From NCBI GenBank assembly GCA_026990095.1, contig JALSIL010000014.1, positions 1-6,871 on the forward strand: 6,871 nucleotides of DNA, written 5' to 3'. Position numbers and translations under genes: made by a program. The notes under the pieces were generated by a model. The model was not told the origin of the DNA. It was given only the letters and a program-made list of their open reading frames with translations, and did no database searches. Source of the DNA: Lysobacterales bacterium. GTDB lineage: Bacteria; Pseudomonadota; Gammaproteobacteria; Xanthomonadales; Marinicellaceae. Below, one piece after another: positions 5,565-6,871 of the stretch. Each line of letters starts with the position of its first letter. Position 1 is the first letter of the stretch.

Positions 5565-6527
5565 TTAACCACTTTTTACGCTTTGAGTTCTAGGCAAACC
5601 CTTTATATACTTCTGTTTTAGGTTTTTGCAGTATTTTTTTAGATTCTCTACCGTTCCGATGGCTTTGTAGTACCATTTATCGAAGTATTTGATTTGATTC
5701 AGCCAGGTGTCGTTGTTGAGACCCAGTCTTTGCAATATATCGGGCAATTCTTCGGGAATATAGCCTTTGTGTTCATTAATAATGGCTCTGCCAGTGGTTT
5801 CAACTAAGCTTAGGTAATCATCTAAGGCAAATGGAATCTCATATTCATTGCTGTTACGTTGACTGGCTCCAAAGGGTTTGAGTTTGGATTGTTTCTTTAG
5901 GGTGCGTTCTTGGATTGAGGTATAGTCAGATGTTTCAGGAGTTTGTGCCATTTTGGCACGGATTGGATTTAAATCCACATACGCCATACAGGTCAGTAAA
6001 GCTTGTTCATCCAATAAAGCTTGAGATTTAAAGCGTCCGTCCCAGAACCGACCCTTGCAGTTATCCTCAGCATTTGAACGCCGTGCGATGGATTCATTTA
6101 TACCGCGCATATACCATGAAATATCCATCAAACGTTCGCGATACAGTTCGATATTGACATAAATGGCATCGAGTTCTGCCTTTGTAACTGCTTCTTTATT
6201 ATAGTATTTTTCAGTTAGGTAAGATAAATTATACAGCTGTTTCCAACGACGCAAAACCTCACGTCTATCCCACTCCTTGGCCTTTTGTTCATCGACAAAA
6301 AGCACCACGTGATAATGGTTCGACATTACCGCATAAGCACAGCAATCAATGGCAAAGACATCGGTTTGGGATAAAATCTTCTCGCGAATCCATTCGCGGC
6401 GATGGTCATAATTAACCCCTGTGTATTTATCATCCCCAAACAAAAAAGCGCGCCGAACACAGCGCACGTAGCAGTGGTAATACGGTGTATCCGATAAGGA
6501 TATTAAACTTCTTCTTGGTACTGTCAT
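5565..6527 (-). CDS. REP-associated tyrosine transposase (Y1_Tnp, IS200-like HUH endonuclease)
   Basis: Single-strand DNA transposase of the Y1/HUH class, the RAYT group (COG1943) linked to mobilisation of REP palindromes. The metal-binding HUH motif is His71-Tyr-His73 in YAVMSNHYHVVLFVD. The likely nucleophile is a tyrosine in the following helix, best candidate Tyr139 in WYMRGINESIARR. The block CKGRFWDGRFKSQALLDE (157-174) followed by CMAYVDLNPIRAKMA (180-194) is characteristic of the long RAYT subgroup; the 320 residues exceed the 165 of E. coli RayT because of a C-terminal extension of unknown role. The frame is intact. ATG 6527 follows AGGAG with 6 nt spacing and a good promoter. It stands as a single gene between unrelated sequence and the thrS operon, on the same strand, with no terminal repeats of a classical insertion sequence seen. 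Confidence 0.92.
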   Translation of the reverse strand: MTVPRRSLISLSDTPYYHCYVRCVRRAFLFGDDKYTGVNYDHRREWIREKILSQTDVFAIDCCAYAVMSNHYHVVLFVDEQKAKEWDRREVLRRWKQLYNLSYLTEKYYNKEAVTKAELDAIYVNIELYRERLMDISWYMRGINESIARRSNAEDNCKGRFWDGRFKSQALLDEQALLTCMAYVDLNPIRAKMAQTPETSDYTSIQERTLKKQSKLKPFGASQRNSNEYEIPFALDDYLSLVETTGRAIINEHKGYIPEELPDILQRLGLNNDTWLNQIKYFDKWYYKAIGTVENLKKYCKNLKQKYIKGLPRTQSVKSG

Positions 6528-6564
6528 AAATTACTCCTAAATCATATCTTCCTATTAACATAAG

Positions 6565-6602
6565 ACCCATTATACACATTTCACGATTATTTTACAATGG
6601 GT
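6565..6602. repeat. 7-bp inverted repeat spanning the transposase promoter
   Basis: ACCCATT (6565-6571) and AATGGGT (6596-6602) are perfect inverted copies, one overlapping the -10 and the other the -35. The right arm is also part of a small palindrome TGGG-TGT-CCCA (6598-6608). It could be an operator for autorepression or a remnant of an element end. Confidence 0.45.
6569..6597 (-). promoter_or_regulatory. Sigma-70 promoter of the transposase gene
   Basis: TTGTAA (6597-6592) and a perfect TATAAT (6574-6569) are separated by exactly 17 nt. The predicted start near 6562 gives a leader of about 35 nt ending in AGGAG and the ATG at 6527. Confidence 0.65.
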
Positions 6603-6627
6603 GTCCCACTATATTTTATATTTTAAA

Positions 6628-6666
6628 GCGTAACGCCAAGGTCGCAAAGCAGGCGCAAAGTTACGC
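6628..6666. repeat. REP-like imperfect palindrome with CGCAAAG direct repeats
   Basis: GCGTAAC (6628-6634) and GTTACGC (6660-6666) are perfect inverted repeats. The stem continues as GCC/GGC (6635-6637 with 6652-6654) after a five-base bulge GCAAA. CGCAAAG occurs at 6643 and again at 6654, with CGCAAAT at 6664. The higher G+C content stands out from the AT-rich surroundings. Its place about 100 bp upstream of a RAYT gene suggests a REP-type substrate of that transposase. Confidence 0.55.
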
Positions 6667-6787
6667 AAATGTCATAAGAAATAAGCATCTTTGCTAGAAA
6701 TGGAAACTTTATTCTTCCTCGCAATGAAATGTACAATATTAATCCTTTCTGCTTATTTGAGTTTGACTCAACAAAGGAAGACTGACA

Positions 6788-6871
6788 TTATTTACCTAAT
6801 GAAAAATCTGTCCCAAAATTGCTCGTTTTAAAAAGTCTATAAACTACTGGAATATCCTTAATAAAAGGATA
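6788..6871 (-). CDS. Possible C-terminal fragment of an unknown protein, entering from beyond the window
   Basis: One minus-strand frame is open from the window edge for 27 codons to a TAA at 6790-6788, ending ...VVYRLFKTSNFGTDFSLGK. The other two frames close within nine codons. The amino-acid mix is protein-like, and a palindrome (6757-6771) follows the stop. An open frame of this length can occur by chance, and part of it overlaps a 7-bp palindrome at the very edge, so this is tentative. No family was recognised. Confidence 0.3.
   Translation of the reverse strand, partial: YPFIKDIPVVYRLFKTSNFGTDFSLGK
6853..6871. repeat. 7-bp palindrome at the window edge
   Basis: TATCCTT (6853-6859) and AAGGATA (6865-6871) are perfect complements around AATAA. 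It could be a terminator stem for a plus-strand-reading neighbour if a T tract follows outside the window, or a chance palindrome within a coding end. Confidence 0.35.

Larger units (their letters stand above)
6541..6787. other. Non-coding spacer upstream of the transposase gene
   Basis: Beyond the promoter and repeats listed separately, this stretch holds a 6-bp palindrome TTGAGT-TTG-ACTCAA (6757-6771) enclosed by CCTTT/AAAGG (6744-6748 and 6773-6777), and on the minus strand the string CATTTCATTGCGAGGAAG near 6732-6715. No convincing gene or RNA gene is seen. Confidence 0.5.

Noticed and set aside
6679..6758. A 9-bp inverted repeat AAATAAGCA / TGCTTATTT with 62-nt spacing
   Set aside because: Low-complexity AT-rich arms at long spacing, with no flanking target duplication or relation to the transposase ends; chance is sufficient.
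6724..6831. A plus-strand 35-codon ORF (MKCTILILSAYLS...)
   Set aside because: No Shine-Dalgarno, runs against all neighbouring genes, overlaps palindromes and the possible minus-strand coding end, and has no recognisable domain.

Overview
The window is a chromosomal segment of an AT-rich gammaproteobacterium, and every gene in it lies on the minus strand. Read in the direction of transcription (high to low coordinates), it starts with an accessory region. This holds a possible C-terminal fragment of an unknown gene (6788-6871), a repeat-bearing spacer, and a REP-associated (IS200/Y1-type, HUH) transposase gene (5565-6527) with its own promoter. The classical translation operon follows: thrS (3421-5331), infC (2861-3391), rpmI (2514-2708), rplT (2143-2499), pheS (1022-2017) and the first 336 codons of pheT (1-1010, cut by the window edge). 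Gene order, the Pseudomonas-like 'MNCPCHVQ' in ThrRS and the subgroup of transposase suggest Gammaproteobacteria; genus cannot be read from the sequence.

The operon makes two aminoacyl-tRNA synthetases (threonyl and the two phenylalanyl subunits), initiation factor IF3 and ribosomal proteins L35 and L20. These genes are conventional. The interest lies in how they appear to be controlled. (1) The thrS leader carries an extended -10 promoter, a seven-codon ORF reading Met-Ile-Thr-Thr-Thr-Ile-Asn, and then a G+C-containing hairpin followed by eight U residues, all before thrS. This is the layout of a ribosome-mediated threonine attenuator, unlike the translational operator known for E. coli thrS. 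(2) The open reading frame of infC begins properly at a rare AUC codon with a good Shine-Dalgarno. The first AUG would delete the conserved 'RIN' segment, so IF3 autoregulation through a discriminated start codon is likely. (3) The infC-rpmI gap folds on paper into an 8-bp stem closing two hairpins just before the rpmI ribosome binding site, where L20-type autoregulation would be expected. (4) A 46-nt hairpin with a U7 tail sits between rplT and pheS, at the position of the E. coli pheM attenuator. No conventional Phe-rich leader peptide precedes it.

The two terminator-like hairpins therefore each stand directly in front of a synthetase gene and bracket the infC-rpmI-rplT block, so synthetase and ribosomal-protein expression could be set separately from one long transcript. 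The transposase region supplies further structure: a REP-like inverted repeat with CGCAAAG direct repeats (6628-6666), an inverted repeat spanning the transposase promoter, and an 8-bp-arm palindrome just after the transposase stop codon. All structures were read by eye; no folding energies or database searches were possible.
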